Shown here one piece after another: positions 34,140-47,768 of a stretch of DNA of 64,000 nucleotides (positions are counted from its first letter, which is position 1; each line of letters starts with the position of its first letter). The notes under the pieces were generated by a model. That model did not search any database, was not told the origin of the DNA, and was given only the letters and a program-made list of their open reading frames with translations. The position numbers were made by a program, and so were the translations under genes. Source of the DNA: Sialis fuliginosa (taxonomy: Eukaryota; Arthropoda; Insecta; Megaloptera; Sialidae); NCBI GenBank assembly GCA_961205875.1, contig OY540813.1:20865001-20929000 (forward strand). Reading direction: 5' to 3'.

Positions 34140-36130
34140 AGTATATCATGAACTATCTCTGAACACAAGCTGAATCAGAGAGAAAATCGTCTAAATGTTT
34201 TCGCATGTTCTACTCTATTAGAGAAAGAAACAATCATACTTATTGTTAGAAACATCGTTAATGCTTCCAAATATGTTTAAAATTTACGATAAGACTTGCT
34301 TTTCTACTATAATAAAAAAAATATCGGTATGGAATATGGAGAACCATACATAACTTCCATGTTCTTTAATATATTTTTAAATAATTTTTAATATATGAGA
34401 AATTTCAATGGGATTTGTCAGAAATAAAACTCACCTTTGTATAAATAATGTCCAAATGTCAAAAACATAATACACATTCATAGAATAACTAATTTGACAA
34501 TTTGAATTTAGTTGTATTTGTTTCCAAGGCAACATAAATTAATGACATATTAATTTGTATTTAAAATTCAAATTTTGAGGGTATTTTTTACCCCTTCAAT
34601 AGCTGTTTAGGCTCGTACAAATAGTAAATCTCCCTATAAGGTTCAATTGAACTACAAATGTACCAAGTCTTATCAAAATTAGTGAGATAATACTCGCAAC
34701 GTTCATTTTTTAGACGAAAATAGTTACAAAATTACGAATATTTCTAAAACCCTAATCCGATTAGCACCAAAATCAATAGGTCTGGAGTACTCACTGAAAC
34801 AAACATTTTCACCAAAAATAATTCAGATCGGTGCATTTTTTTGGTAGTATCGTGAACGAAAAAAAATTCTACATCCAGACACGCACAGCCGCCATGCGGA
34901 AATTAGCTTTTCTTTACATTTTGAAGTTAGTACAATCAGAATTTATCATTTTCTCGGATACAATTTTTCGATGGTATTACAATACATTTCTTTCAGAACA
35001 TGGAAGTAATAGTAGGTAATTGTAAACTTTTTATTGACGAAACAAACATAATGTAAAAATCTTAATTATTATGCGATACTTGATTTAGTTCGTGTTAAAA
35101 TACATATGGTAAGTACAAAGCACAGTTATCCTTGACAATGCAACTATGTTGTGAGTTACAGCGTTGTATACATATATTAATAGTATAATTAAATGATGTG
35201 ATGACATACTATAAGTATCATTTAAATTTATTACAAATGACCCTAATTATATACATACATACATGCAAATTCAATGTCACAGCCGCTTAGTCTATTTATC
35301 GCTCCCCTTCCTCGTTTATTTCCCTTTACACCAACCGTTTTCTTTTAATCCTGCATTTATAATAATCTTTAAAAAAAATTTCAAAGAGAAACCCGGTGTA
35401 ACTTTTCCGACTTCAAATACTTTTTCTTGAGTTGTACCACTAATAACAAAATTACTTTCTTAATGCGATTCAAAAAAATTAAAAATACATCTAATTTGAA
35501 ATGACGGAAGTTTACATATATATTATTTGAGCCGATATTTCTTTGAAAAATATTTTTTCAAGTTTAATTATCTTATCTGATTACTTTTCATTTTCAATTT
35601 ATTTGTTGGCGATACAACGTCTTGTTTCTAGAAGGTTGGTATGTTTTCTTTCTTTTTAGATTAGGTACTGTAGCATGTTCCATAAAATATACGTCTACTT
35701 TATTCATAATAACATCAACAAAATAACAGTATAAGGTTTATATTTTAAATTTTGATAAATTGACAATAGAAAACCAATATAAATATTTTGTTTTATAATT
35801 TTAATACCTATTTGAAATTAAAATACAGTATATCTATGCACTTTTTTGATTTTTTTGAATCTATAGGTATATTTACATATAGTTCTTATATTTTACCAAA
35901 TTCGTTTTTAAATAAGCAATGGTTAACCATAAAAAAATCGAATAATAGAAGGTATTTGGGAGTAATTATTCCTACAAGTTTTAATATAGTCGGTAATATT
36001 TTAATAATTGTATTCTATTTTTTTAATCAGTGAATTAAGTAATATATTTTTATGTTTACCGTCACTATTTGAACAACAATCAATTTTCTTCCAAAAACTA
36101 TACAAATTTCTGTCTATAGTATCATTTGAT
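34140..36130. other. Unassigned sequence
   Basis: About 34560-34900 has the style of an old dispersed repeat (ACCCTTCAATAGCTGTTTAG-like start, AGACACGCACAGCCGCCATG), but no second copy or end was found. The rest is A+T-rich. Confidence 0.4.
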
Positions 36131-36140
36131 ATGCCATTAA

Positions 36141-36380
36141 CTACTTTTGAATGGCTTTAATCAACTCTTCCGTTGTTGTAGGCTTCTCGGAGAAACAGAG
36201 GTCTTTAATGTATTCCCACAGGATTAAGGACTTAAACCGGGAAGTAGGGAGGCCACTCCATCCCTTCCTGAATATTTTCTGGGTCAAAGAAAGATGCAAA
36301 TAGACCATCGAAAACAACATACCTAAGGCGTGGTTACGAGTCATCTGAATTGTCACGCCAAACATAGGACACGATACAGG
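36141..36380 (-). pseudogene. C-terminal fragment of a DDE transposase
   Basis: On the minus strand one frame reads SLILWEYIKDLCFSEKPTTT and then EELIKAIQK, stop. This closely follows the 'FFLWGYIKDxVYxxxPxTxEELxxxI' end of Tc1/mariner-like transposases in insects. Just upstream, another frame reads EWPPYFP, the expected W-P-P-x-SP lead-in to the third catalytic residue, so a frameshift lies between them and the Asp itself is not intact. No TIRs were found around it. About 75 codons survive. Confidence 0.6.
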
Positions 36381-36384
36381 TATT

Positions 36385-38165
36385 TAAGGACCTACACGAT
36401 ATGAAAACACCAATGTCAGATACATTTCTGAAATAACATTACAAAAAAAGGTTTCCCACAAATGTATTATTTGTTACTCATTTGAAATAACATAGCTATA
36501 TTTCATTTCTTACGTGAATGTAAAAGAAATATAAAATACTAACAAATGATTTATTATTCAGTCATGGAATGTTACAGAAGTAATATTAAATTGGATATAA
36601 ATAAATTAAAATCGTGGTATAAATATATGAAGTTAAAATCAAAATCATAAAAGCTATATTATAATTATATAATTAAAACAAATTAACTATCAACTTAAAT
36701 CCGTACTCGTATATCTACAGTTTACATGTTTAACAAGACAATTGAAATTCGTTTCACGTTAAAGTCATTCAGATTCTAATTATTTTAAGAGCTTCAATTG
36801 TCAATAAAGAATAATTATCTAATGTTTACGTTATCTGTAATTATCTTTATACTTTTTATATAAATCTAGTGTTTTATAAACGACTTGTTAATATTTACTG
36901 ATCATTTTATATTTAATTAATAATTTCTATCCTATATTTTCTAGAGAGGTAGAAAAGGTTCAATATAATATTATTATATCATAAGTAATAATTTATATAT
37001 GCTATACATTTATTCTAATTTAGTGAATTAATTGAAAATCAACACCATTAACTTAATGTTATGCGTTCTAAATTACACAATTAAGGATTCATTTACATAT
37101 TGAATTTTAATTAAAGTTTGAAGAAAAAGTACCTACCTATATAATTAACTTATTTTCGAAGCCATGGATATTCAGTTCATTGCAGAAACTCACTGACCAT
37201 TGATAACTTTACTATTGAAGTTAAAGAAGGCCGGTTAAACGGTTAAAGTATAAGAATTTTTCCAGAATGAATAATGATGTTACCAAAAAAATATTGACCA
37301 TCGAATTTCAGAGATATCCCCCTTTTTGTCGGGAGTTAAGAAAAGGTCGCTTTATTTTCATTAAATTTAATTATTTTAGGTATAACTGGTGAATACTAAA
37401 CATACTTCGTTTAGTGTTATGAATATTGCTATAACTATTTTTATAACATTTTCTTCAAAAAGAAGGTACGTACTTGAAATGAAGAAAATTAAAATATAAT
37501 TATTAACAAACAATAATATAAATATGTATAATAATCTTGTATAAGTACGTAATATTTTGATAATGAATTCATAGTAAATAACATTAATAATACCTACAAA
37601 AAAATTAAAATATACAAGTTTGGCTACAAACAAAATATATCCAAATATGTGTATATTTTTGTAGTAAATATAAACATACGTATTAATTTTTATCAAAAAA
37701 TACAACAACAAAATGTGTATTATAAAAGAGAATGCCACAGGGTATGCAATTAATGTTTAGTTTTTTATATAAATATGAAACAAAGAAGGTATGTCTGACA
37801 TTTATTAAAAAAATATTATAACAAAATTACATTAAAATACCACAAAGTTTTTACGTTCCAATACTACATGTAACAATTTAACTTTGTAAAATAATTGAAA
37901 ACATTGTAAGTAACTAATTGTGAGTAAACACTTTATTTTTGTACGAAAATCTCTTATATTTTTATTCTTTTCCATCATCGAAAAAAATAAAATAAAAGCT
38001 TTTATAAAATGTTAATTAGTTTTTAAAATATATTATAAGTACCCACTTTGGTCTTGAATTTAGAACAGCTACCAACTTTTTAATTAGATAATGCATTCCT
38101 TCTTTTGAGTATTGACAATAAGTCAATTTTTTTTTATAAAGCATTTTTTGCATATTATTTCAAAC
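36385..38165. other. A+T-rich sequence, nothing assignable
   Basis: The longest frame of the window (120 codons, minus strand, 37376-37738) lies here. It is Ile/Tyr/Phe-rich low-complexity translation of A/T DNA with no motif, so I do not call it. Confidence 0.5.
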
Positions 38166-38170
38166 CATAT

Positions 38171-38723
38171 AAGATACTGGCACCAGTCTTGGATCATACC
38201 ATTCATACCCCAGTGTTAGATAAATAGTAGATAAATAGTAGATAATTAGTACTAAACTAGAAATATTTGCTGCTATATGATTACTGCCATTACTTAATCA
38301 TAATCTATAGGCACAACTGTAAAACAGCTTAATTTGATGATAATCGGCCAGTGAATGTCAAAATGGTGGACATTTAAACTAATTATTAGTGTAATTAATT
38401 GATTAATAGCATCTACTTTACATTGTTTTCAATTTTACGATACTTTATTTTATAACTTTTATGTCGTAATACTTGTCATTTTGAAATCATTAGCAAGTGT
38501 CCATCACTGCATGTACATTACTGGTTTTACTTTATCCATTACTGAAGAAAAACATAAAAATACTGAGACTATAATTTAAAAAACAAACGAAACAAAAACA
38601 AACAAAAGAGGTACTTGTTTTATTAGTAACATGAATTCATGATAATAACTAAAAAGAAGTCCACCAATCCCAAAAAACAGTATAACTTATTCTTAAAGGG
38701 GACAAGACTGATGCCAGTACCTT
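38171..38723. mobile_element. MITE with AAGATACTGGCACCAG termini
   Basis: AAGATACTGGCACCAGTCTT at the left and AAGACTGATGCCAGTACCTT at the right are inverted with few mismatches. Both are followed outward by ATA. A small TAGATAAATAG triplication lies near 38217. The TSD is unclear (possibly TA). Confidence 0.65.
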
Positions 38724-39362
38724 ATATTAAATTTTAACAATAAAATACATTTTATGCAAAACTTAATTTTTGGACGAAGAAACAAAATGTAAAATTTTAG
38801 TTTGGATAAATATAGTTCAATTTAAATTATTGCAAGAGTAGAAATTTCATAAAATGAAAATAATTATTTCAATAAAAAAATAATAATGCAATAAAAACAC
38901 ACTTTTTTTCAAAATTACTTTTTACGTTATAATTGTTTAAAATAGTTGTTTTAAATTAATTTTTAAAGAATTTCACTTCTATCAAACGCCAGCAAACAAA
39001 TTGTATCCAAATAAAAGACAGAATTGTTTAATTAAAGTATTCATTTCCGGCAACTAATATGAATGACTGAACAAATTCAATTATACTAATTTAAATATCA
39101 AACAAATTACGAATCTTTTCATAGGAAAAACACAAATCAAATTAATAATCTTTTATTTATAGGAAGTTGTAACGACCAATCAGTTTTCAGATCATTGATA
39201 GCTTCTAATTCAATAACAAAGCCGGAGATAGTAAAAATTCATGGATTAGGGGAGAATAGCGAAATTTTTTGAAATGGGAAATCATTCACACTTTCACACC
39301 GCGATTATTTTTTATTTCTCGATAGAATCAATTACTTCATCTAGTATAGTAACTTGTAGTTG

Positions 39363-39480
39363 CTATGGCGCGTTTACACTAAAAATACAAAACGTTCGTA
39401 TTTTAAAATGTAAATATAGGTTTTGTTGCTATTTTGTAAAAAAAAAAAAAAAACACCGAGTTGCTGTTTTGTCGTAAAAT
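39363..39480. mobile_element. MITE, family M2 copy C (diverged)
   Basis: GGCGCGTTTACACTAAAAAT and GAGTTGCTGTTTTGTCG parallel the M2 copies at 14698 and 63515. The inner block GGTTTTGTTGCTATTTTGT is shared with 63515. The right terminus is degraded. Confidence 0.45.
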
Positions 39481-39484
39481 TGAC

Positions 39485-41770
39485 TCGCAAATATATTTGC
39501 ATAGCTTCCATTGAATTGTTTAAATCATGGCAGACCAGAAACGAAAATCCCATCTTGCCATAGACATAGAGCATGGACCGCCCATTCTGTATTAACATAA
39601 ATGGTATAACATTTCTTCAAAACAGTGAAAGAGATGCGGTAACGTTGGGATATATTTATCTCTTTTTCTAAGAATCTGATTGGTAGCTTACTACAGTTCA
39701 GAGTAGTATTTCTGACGTATATTATACTTTTTATACTTATACTTTAACGTTTGTTATGTGTAAAGCAAAAAAAAAGAAGGAAGAAGTAATAGAATAAGAT
39801 AAAAAAATACCAAAATAATATCAATAATCGTTTTTAATAAATAAAATATTTTTATTATCCGTCTAAACTTTGTACTGAATTTACAATTTGATGTTACAAT
39901 GATTTAATATCAATTAAAATACCATTTAGGACAAAATAATTACAAAAAATAAACATGGGTTATATACATTAAAACTATTTGAAAACTACAGTAAAATTAT
40001 TCATTTTCGGTTATATAATTTATTTTTCTTACCATTTGCAATATTTTTGGATACTCAAATGTTTTCATGTAAATGTTTAAACAATGGCACTAAGACTATG
40101 TAACAGAACTACCATCTAAAGGCATTTGTTAAAAAGTTACTAGGTATGACCATCTCCCATGCACTTAACTTAATTTAAATACATCGACATACATATGTAT
40201 AATAGCAAATCAACAATTTTTAGTTTAAATTCAGTCTCTCAAATATTAAATATATGTTAATATTGTATTTATATTATATTATCAAAAAATTTATTTAACT
40301 GATAATTTCATACACTACTTCTATTTCTCTATCAGCTTTTATTCTCATTATTGTAATTTTTATAAATTATTAAATTCGATACAAAGAAATGAATTGCAGA
40401 GTCTCTGGATGATAAATTAAATATAATTGCAACGATAAACAAATTATGTTTAAAAAATGTAACACATCAATAACAAAGTAAATTGGAAACAAAAATATTT
40501 TGCGAATTTTATACTAGCAAAAAATATATTGAAACAAATTACTGACTTTTGGCCAAATCGAAAGAAAAGTTCAATAAAAACAAATTTCAATACTGAAAAA
40601 AGCAGCTTCAATTTACTAGTCTGATCCATTGTATTGATATTTATACGTTTACACACTGTACATTGTATATACATGAATTTTTATTTCAATTCAAGTTAGG
40701 TATTTTTCGAAGATATTAACTGTTTTTTATATCTGAACAAATAATTGTTATTATTTTAGTTTTTGAAACTAAAGTCTCGTCTCGTGAAAATTGAAGCCAT
40801 CTCGTCTGTATCGTAACCGAGACAGAAAAAAGATCGTCTTGGCGTGCCACCCAAATTTTCAACGTCTTAATTACAATAAATATTATTAAAATAAATAAAT
40901 AAATATTATTAAAAATTCAACCTTTCCTCAAATTTTTTATTGAATGCCGTACTTTTTCAGCATGAAGTAAGAAGAATTATGATTAGTTTTTCTGTGAACA
41001 AAACAATGGTACGTAACATTTGAAAATGACCTCCTCATATCACGCCATATAGACAATACTGCTATATTTTACTCCCATCACCCCTAAAAGAGTTACGTAT
41101 ATAGTTGATGTACGTTCCCTTACCTAAAAAAAATAATAAACTCCATGCAAAATAATAGTTCACACTAGAATAATTAGTACTTACTGTTTGAGTTATTATA
41201 AATTCTAAAAAAATTATAAAAAAAGTAAATTATACCCACAGATAAATTACATTCCCTTTACCCCTACGAAAATAATATAGTGGAAAAATATATATGTCAC
41301 AAATATTTTTTATTCCGTTTCCACACTTTTTTATTTGTAATATAAAACAAATATTTCAGTAGAAATGACACCTCTTTTGTTCGTACACAGTCAATATAAG
41401 AGGCAGAGATTATGCGCCGCTGATACTGATATATTTGAACGAGATAAAAACTGAAACGAGAACCATTTAGCATTGGGATGTTTTTACAAATTCACTTTAA
41501 TACATTGTCATTTGATTTGATGTTATGTGAATATTGAATGATTCGAGTAATAGTTTTTGTTATTGTATTTGACAGGTCTGTGTTATATTGTTTTTTTTTT
41601 TTATAATTTAATATGTTTTTCTTTTTAGTGGTGATTTGATATAATCGTTATATTAATGATATATATAATAATAATATAGTATATACTATGTGTATACATA
41701 TTGTTTTTTTTTTATATTTCGTGAAAATAAATAGCATTATTCAAAATTGAAATATACACTTATTTTCAAC
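39485..41770. other. Unassigned A+T-rich sequence
   Basis: Small more complex patches at 40775-40860 (CTCGTCTCGTG, ACCGAGACAG) and 41385-41425 have no partner. No coding signal. Confidence 0.4.
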
Positions 41771-41774
41771 TAGC

Positions 41775-42345
41775 GGGTCTGTATTTTTTATGCAAAATCA
41801 TAAATATTTCGGCTCCTATGCGCGATAGGGGGTTGTTTTTCCCCTAAAATTCCCTCCTCCATAGTATTTTTTCCGCTGAATTGAAAGAAACTAATAACAA
41901 AATAACAACCCTCGATACGTAACGGGGGATGAAATATTTAATTATTATTTTTATTTATTTTTATTCATTATCTATACAAAATCGTAAATATCTCGGATCT
42001 TAGTTTTAAAAAACCCACCCCCTGTCTACCCCCCGGGTCGAATGTTTTTGTCATACAAACTTTTCCACTACCTTGCAACCCCTTAGGGGTTAAATTTTAG
42101 GAAATGCTGAAATACATGTTTTATTATTTATATTGTATTTATTTTAAGTTTCAAGTAAATCCGACCAAAAAATATTTTATCTCATACAAACTTTTACATC
42201 CCCTTTTACCCCCATAGAGGTTGATTTTCGAAAAATCGTTTCTTAGAAGGTGCTTACATCATAAAAGGAAAACACCCCTGAAATTTCACGTTTCTAGGTC
42301 TAAGAATTTCTGCTCGGCAATGATGAATCAGTCAGTCAGAACATG
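41775..42345 (+). mobile_element. Dispersed retroelement-like repeat
   Basis: Alternating CCCC(T/C)TA(G/C)GGGG and ATACAAACTTTT(C/A)CA blocks end with TGAAATTTCACGTTTCTAGG and TCAGTCAGTCAGAACATG. This tail style is common in lepidopteran non-LTR repeats. The CATACAAACTTTT motif is repeated about 130 bp apart (42053 and 42183). No ORF remains. Confidence 0.5.
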
Positions 42346-42350
42346 TTTTT

Positions 42351-42380
42351 ATGCATACATATGTATGTATGTATGTACTA
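42351..42380. repeat. (TGTA)n microsatellite
   Basis: TATGTATGTATGTATGTA directly follows the retroelement-like tail. Confidence 0.8.
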
Positions 42381-42394
42381 TGTACATTATGTGT

Positions 42395-44222
42395 ATAGAC
42401 TACATGAATTATATATCAACCAACAACGTTTATTTCAAGATATTTACATAATTCGTAAATTAAGAAAATTATATGATTTCCAAAGATATTCTTCCTTATT
42501 TTGTTTACTTTTCATTGTTTAAGGTTATACACTTATACAGTAAACTAAATTCTATAATTAACTTCGCTGTAACTCATAATTAAATAAACTACGCAAACAC
42601 TCTGATTCGAACGTGATTCGGAAACTAAATCTACGGCTCAGTCCTTTCTGTCACTCTCGCTGTTGAAACTCTTAAATACAGACGCTTAAAGAAAGATACT
42701 AAATGTAGGTAAATTAATAATAAACATAAATTAGTGAAATAACATTTAAGCATTTAATTATTCAGGACAACAAGAAAAATATATGTATAATGAATATAAT
42801 GTAATAATAGTGACGTTAAAATATAAATAATAACAACTTAATTGTTATTGAGATTATGATTTCTGTCTCAAATTTTATTTTTTCTGAAAGATATAATTCT
42901 GAATTTTTAATTTAAAATATCAATATTTTTAACATTATTTGATTAAATTAAATTGTTATTTATTATCTTTTTAGCCTGGTGAAGATTCTGTGAATTGAAA
43001 GCTTGTATTTACTTTATCTTCAATAAGTTCTGATATTTACACAATTAAGTTGTTATTATTTATAATGAATATACATAATTACATATATAAATTAATTTTT
43101 TTGTAAACTACATTACTTTGTTAGTCAATTCTGTCAACATTCATACATTAAAATGTTCACATCATCGGGGTGAGATATTTGCAAATTATTTTATTCTGTT
43201 ATGATACCACTGTTAGTCACAAAAATTGTTAATCATAATGTTTGAATACACGAAATTTTGATTCTTGGTTTAGTATAATCTAAGTACCTAGTGTTTTTTT
43301 GTTCCTTAAGATTTATCGAAAAAAAATGAGTCATTTAGTCGCAAAGGCGACAAAAGTAGATAATAAATTAAAAATTTTAATCGTTTTGATTTAAAATTAA
43401 ATTATTATTTTTAACTTTTAGTTAAAATTAAGTTATAAAAGGAGCTAGGTAGGTCATAGAGTATTGAAATTAGGACATGCTATTATTGACTTATCCTAGA
43501 ACTTTAAATAATAAGTTTGTAAATTAATTTAACAATATGCGAATCGAAGTGTGATATTATTCTATCAAACGTGTACCAGAAACAATTGTTTTCGAAATGA
43601 ACGTGAGTTTTAACACAGTCATACAATATTCAAGGTACAATAAACACAATTACATAATATAATTAAACTAACTTATTAATTAATATTATATTCTCTAAAA
43701 TGTAATTGTCACACTAATTTCAATTTATATGTCAGAGTTAATGTTGGTTTCGCAGGCAATATGCCTTGAAGTAAAAGAAAGCCTGCATGAAAATGTAATT
43801 TAAATTCCTGTTTAAGAACTAATACATACAGATTTCTTGTACGAGTACATTTGAACGTTTTATTCGGTTGGACTAAATTGTCTTACCGCGGAAGTACTTA
43901 CGTACGGCGTGAAATCCGTTTTCTGCTTATTCGCGGTCACGTTTTGCATACGCGTCTGAAGTTGTACAGAACTAAAGCAAAGTACATGTAATGAGATATT
44001 GAAATATATTGAACATATGAAAATTCCCTATAGAGTAATTTCGATTAGAAAATTATTTATCTATAAAATTGCTCGTATCAGCAAGATAATTTTTTTATAT
44101 AAATATACATACTATTAAAATTAAGTAATTTTAAAATATAAAATTTTCAAGTATGATTCGTTTATAGAAATCGGTATCTTTTTTTGTTGCTGCCATTATC
44201 ATTATTTTACTTTAATTTATGG
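42395..44222. other. Unassigned A+T-rich sequence
   Basis: A CpG-bearing patch at 43885-43960 (TACGTACGGCG, TCGCGGTCACG, ACGCGTC) stands out from its surroundings but has no open frame. Confidence 0.4.
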
Positions 44223-44231
44223 TTTATAAAT

Positions 44232-44919
44232 GGGTCTACGACAAAAGGCAGAATCCCGAAAAGCTGACATGGACAAAAGGCTGACAAAGACAAAAGGCCG
44301 AATCCCAAAAAGCAGACATGTACAATAGACAGATAGACAAAAGACTAACTCCCAAAAGACCGACAAAATTGTATTATTTAATTTGCTTTAACTTTATATT
44401 TTGGGGGGGGGGGGCATGATTCATATAACCCCCTCACAAAAAATAATTATTGTATTAGTTATAACGTTAAAGCAAATTAAATAATATAATAAATGACAAT
44501 ATTTTTTCTATGGGGGGCTTATATGCATCATACTACCTCCCCCCCCCAAAAAAAATTATATCGCAAATTTATTGCTATTATATAGCAAACTAAATAATAC
44601 ATTTTTTGGGGCGGAAAGCACTATTGAATAAGCCCCCTTCTCTAAGATATTATTTATTATATTTTTTGTCTATCTTTTATCCATGTCGGCCTTTTATCCA
44701 TGTCGGCCTTTTGTCCTTGTCTGCCTTTTGTCCATGTCTGCCTTTTGGGAGTCTAACTTTTGTCTGTTTGCCTTTTGTCCATGTCTGTCTTTTGCGAGTC
44801 CGCCATTTGTCCTTGTCGGCCTTTTATCCATGTCTGCTCTTTGTCCATGTCTGACTTTTGCGAGTCCGCCATTTGTCCTTGTCGGTTTTTTATCCATGTC
44901 TGCCTTTTGTTCCGCCCCC
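44232..44919. mobile_element. Foldback (FB-like) transposon, 9-bp TSD
   Basis: TTTATAAAT lies immediately outside both ends (44223-44231 and 44920-44928). The left end GGGTCTACGACAAAAGGCAG is inverted at the right (CTGCCTTTTGTTCCGCCCCC). Each arm is made of tandem ~17-bp units: GACAAAAGGCNGACATG in the left arm (about 44240-44370) and CCTTTTGTCCATGTCTG in the right (about 44690-44912), with a variant unit containing CCCAAAAG/CTTTTGGGAG. The loop has G and C homopolymer runs. Tandem-repeat arms with a 9-bp TSD match Foldback elements of Drosophila. The overlapping frames in the right arm are translations of the repeats. Confidence 0.85.
44690..44912. repeat. 17-bp tandem array forming the right foldback arm
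   Basis: About 13 units of CCTTTTGTCCATGTCTG and variants (CTTTTGCGAGTCCGC, CTTTTGGGAGTC). A higher-order period of about 80 bp is visible, from TTTTGCGAGTCCGCCATTTG at 44790 and again at 44866. Confidence 0.85.
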
Positions 44920-44929
44920 TTTATAAATA

Positions 44930-47165
44930 CAGTTATTCAAAATTTCAAAGAAATTGTTTTATATTTAGAATATAAAATTTTAAATCACAAAACATTTATT
45001 TGAAACGTTTGTTAAAATTTGTATTATGTAGGACCAATATATGTATACCATGTGTTCGATTGAAAACACACCACCAAAATAACGACTTGAATTTCCCAAG
45101 AAATTTTACTTGTAAAAAATACAAAAAACTATTTATTTTAATCTAACAAAACTTGGATAGTTTTAATTTTTTTACTTGAATAAATTGAGAATTAAAAATA
45201 ATAATAAAAATATGTATATCTCTACTGTATAACGCGCCAATTTTCCTCACAAATCCCTTGTCCTCATGAGGTCCCCAGCATCTGCCTGTTTTTAAGTATG
45301 ACTCTGATTCTTCATTACAAACCTCTTCTAAAAACTCACTGTTTTACTTTCCATGTAATACACATTAAAGCGTATAGTAAATAAATATCAAGTAACATAA
45401 AATCAAATGATAATATCTAAAAACAACGTACATAAATATTCACAGCAACGTTCTAACAACAAATAAGTTTTTATGTTATAGCACGCGTGTTTCAGAATAA
45501 TTATCGAAAATAAACAATTACACCAAATATTTGTATCTGGAAACTTATAATTTGTCCCAATAAAAATTTGTTTAAAACTCATATATTTTTAATTAAAGTA
45601 ATAAAGAACGTTTTATTTTACATAAGATTATATGTTTTATTATTTTGGAATTTATAATTCCAAAAGGCAGGATGAATTTGTCCAAGACATCAATTCCCTC
45701 ATTAGAACTAATACAGTAAAACCCAGTTAATTTAAATCTAAAGAGATCAAGTGCAATTCTATTCCATGTTTTTTTCCCTGTTAATACCCACATTAAAATA
45801 TACAATATACAAAATATCACATTTTTAAATGAAACACTACGGCGGGCGTGGACGTTCTATTTTTTCAAAATGTTTAATCTTGATATCATGTAGAGTAATA
45901 GAGCTTTCGATTAATGTATAGATGATAAAAATCGGTTGAGTAATGAAAAGTAATGTAAAGGTTGTACAATACGTTAATTTTTAGCGTTTCAATAATGTAG
46001 TAGACATCATAGATATATCTCATGCAGAAACTTTCAATTAAATGATATTTATTCAGAATTTTACGAACACAAGTAATTTTTTACTCATGTCAGACGAATA
46101 AACCAAGTCAGCTTCTTTGCAAAGGTGTGTGTGTGTGTGCGTTACATAAACGCATATTAAACATTAACCAGACACGTACATGGTTAAATAGTGTGATTAT
46201 AATGTTTGCGTATGCATCGATAAAATTATTTTTTTAGGTTTGGTATCGTGTTTTATACCACGAAAAATATTAATAATTATGTAAAATATGTACGAACAGC
46301 TTTAGTAAGCTTTTTTGTCGTCCTCATTTTCTCCGATACACAAAAAATGTAAGTACCTATGTGGGAAAAATATACAAACTCTAATATATACAAAAATATA
46401 ATTTTTTTTATAATTATGAAACATACAGTCAATTTTAACTAAACATTTTCAAATCACGTTTGTAATATTATTATAATTTTTTACATTTTTCTATGTAAAT
46501 TAAGCTTTTGCCTAAAAAAAACGTTGATGTTAATTAAATATATTTTTAAACAAAAACTATAATGAATACTTTGACAATTACATCACAACAATAACACCTA
46601 CTCAACTTACTATCGTTTTGACGCTGTCTACCCAACAAGATAAGCAAACCCCGTACACAACAATCATTTACTTGACTTTACAGGTAATAGCACAAAACAA
46701 TAGAAAAATGCGACATACAATGTTAAAGTAATAATAATACTATTTATTTTATAAACTGTGGTACAGTGTAAAATAAGTCGACAAAAAGAGAAAACAAATA
46801 ATAAATTTTACAAAATTAGGTACTAAATACTACCAAAATAAAGACTTATGTAAAGAATAAACAATGAAATATAACTGAAATATGATATAATAAATTATAG
46901 GTGAGAATAAATGTTGTATTGTATTGATAGAATTCTTCTACAGTATAAAAATTTCCGGTTAATAGTATGGATTTTATTTTATTTTTATAGTGATTGTATG
47001 GTTGGTTCTGGATAGTGTTAGGTATTTTATTATAGATTTTGATTACGTTGTTGTGAGGGCTTTTGTAGGTAGTCTCCAAGGAAACAAAATTTGTGACTAG
47101 CTGAGTTCTATTGCGTGTGGGGTAGTGTGGTAGTGTTTGGTACTGCTATTTTCGAAGAAGGAAGA
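44930..47165. other. Unassigned A+T-rich sequence
   Basis: Contains a short (GT)n at about 46125-46139. No element termini, array or coding signal otherwise. Confidence 0.4.
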
Positions 47166-47167
47166 AT

Positions 47168-47201
47168 ATTTATATTATATTATATTATATTATATTATAT
47201 T
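47168..47201. repeat. (TATAT)n microsatellite
   Basis: Six or more 5-bp TATAT units, just before the GGGTTCCG-family copy. Confidence 0.85.
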
Positions 47202-47768
47202 ACGTTTCTAGCATTCCGAAGAAACCCTATTAGTCTCACTTTGTCGTCCTTCCGTCCGTCCGTCCTTTTCAGTCAAAGCAAAATATCTCGTTAACTATAT
47301 AAGCTAGAAACTTGAAATTTTTCCTAAACATGTAAAATGATGTCCTCTAGTAAAAGATTTACAAATTTGTTGGAAAATAACTATGTATGTAATAACTATA
47401 AATATTTTTTTATGCCAAGACATGTGACACGTCAAAATGTGTAACCAAATCAGTGGAATTTGATCCTTTTTCTTATTTTTTTTAATTCAAAAATGGCACC
47501 TGGAGAAGGCTTTAAAGCAAATCCAAAAAAAAAATTGTATACCAAGTCGTTTGGGATGTTACAATGTAGATCTCAATCAGTAAAATTTGAACCTATTTTT
47601 TTAATGGCGTCTGCAGAGGAGCTAAAAGCAGTAATTTATTTTTCCCCTCCCCACCTCTAACTCGGTACCTACTAGCTCAAATAAAACGGCCAAGTGCGTG
47701 TTGGGCACGCACATGATATAGGTTTCCGTAGTCATTACGATTTATAAACAAGAGTTATTTCAACGGAC

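Noticed and set aside
37376-37738. 120-codon open frame on the minus strand, the longest in the window
   Set aside because: The translation is Ile/Tyr/Phe/Leu-rich low-complexity sequence as expected from A/T-rich DNA, with no motif, splice support or neighbouring gene.
44606-45003. Overlapping frames with repeating SAFYPC/RPFVLV-type peptides on the plus strand and DMDKR peptides on the minus strand
   Set aside because: They are the 17-bp foldback-arm repeats read as protein. A 17-bp unit is not a multiple of three, so frames stay open by cycling.
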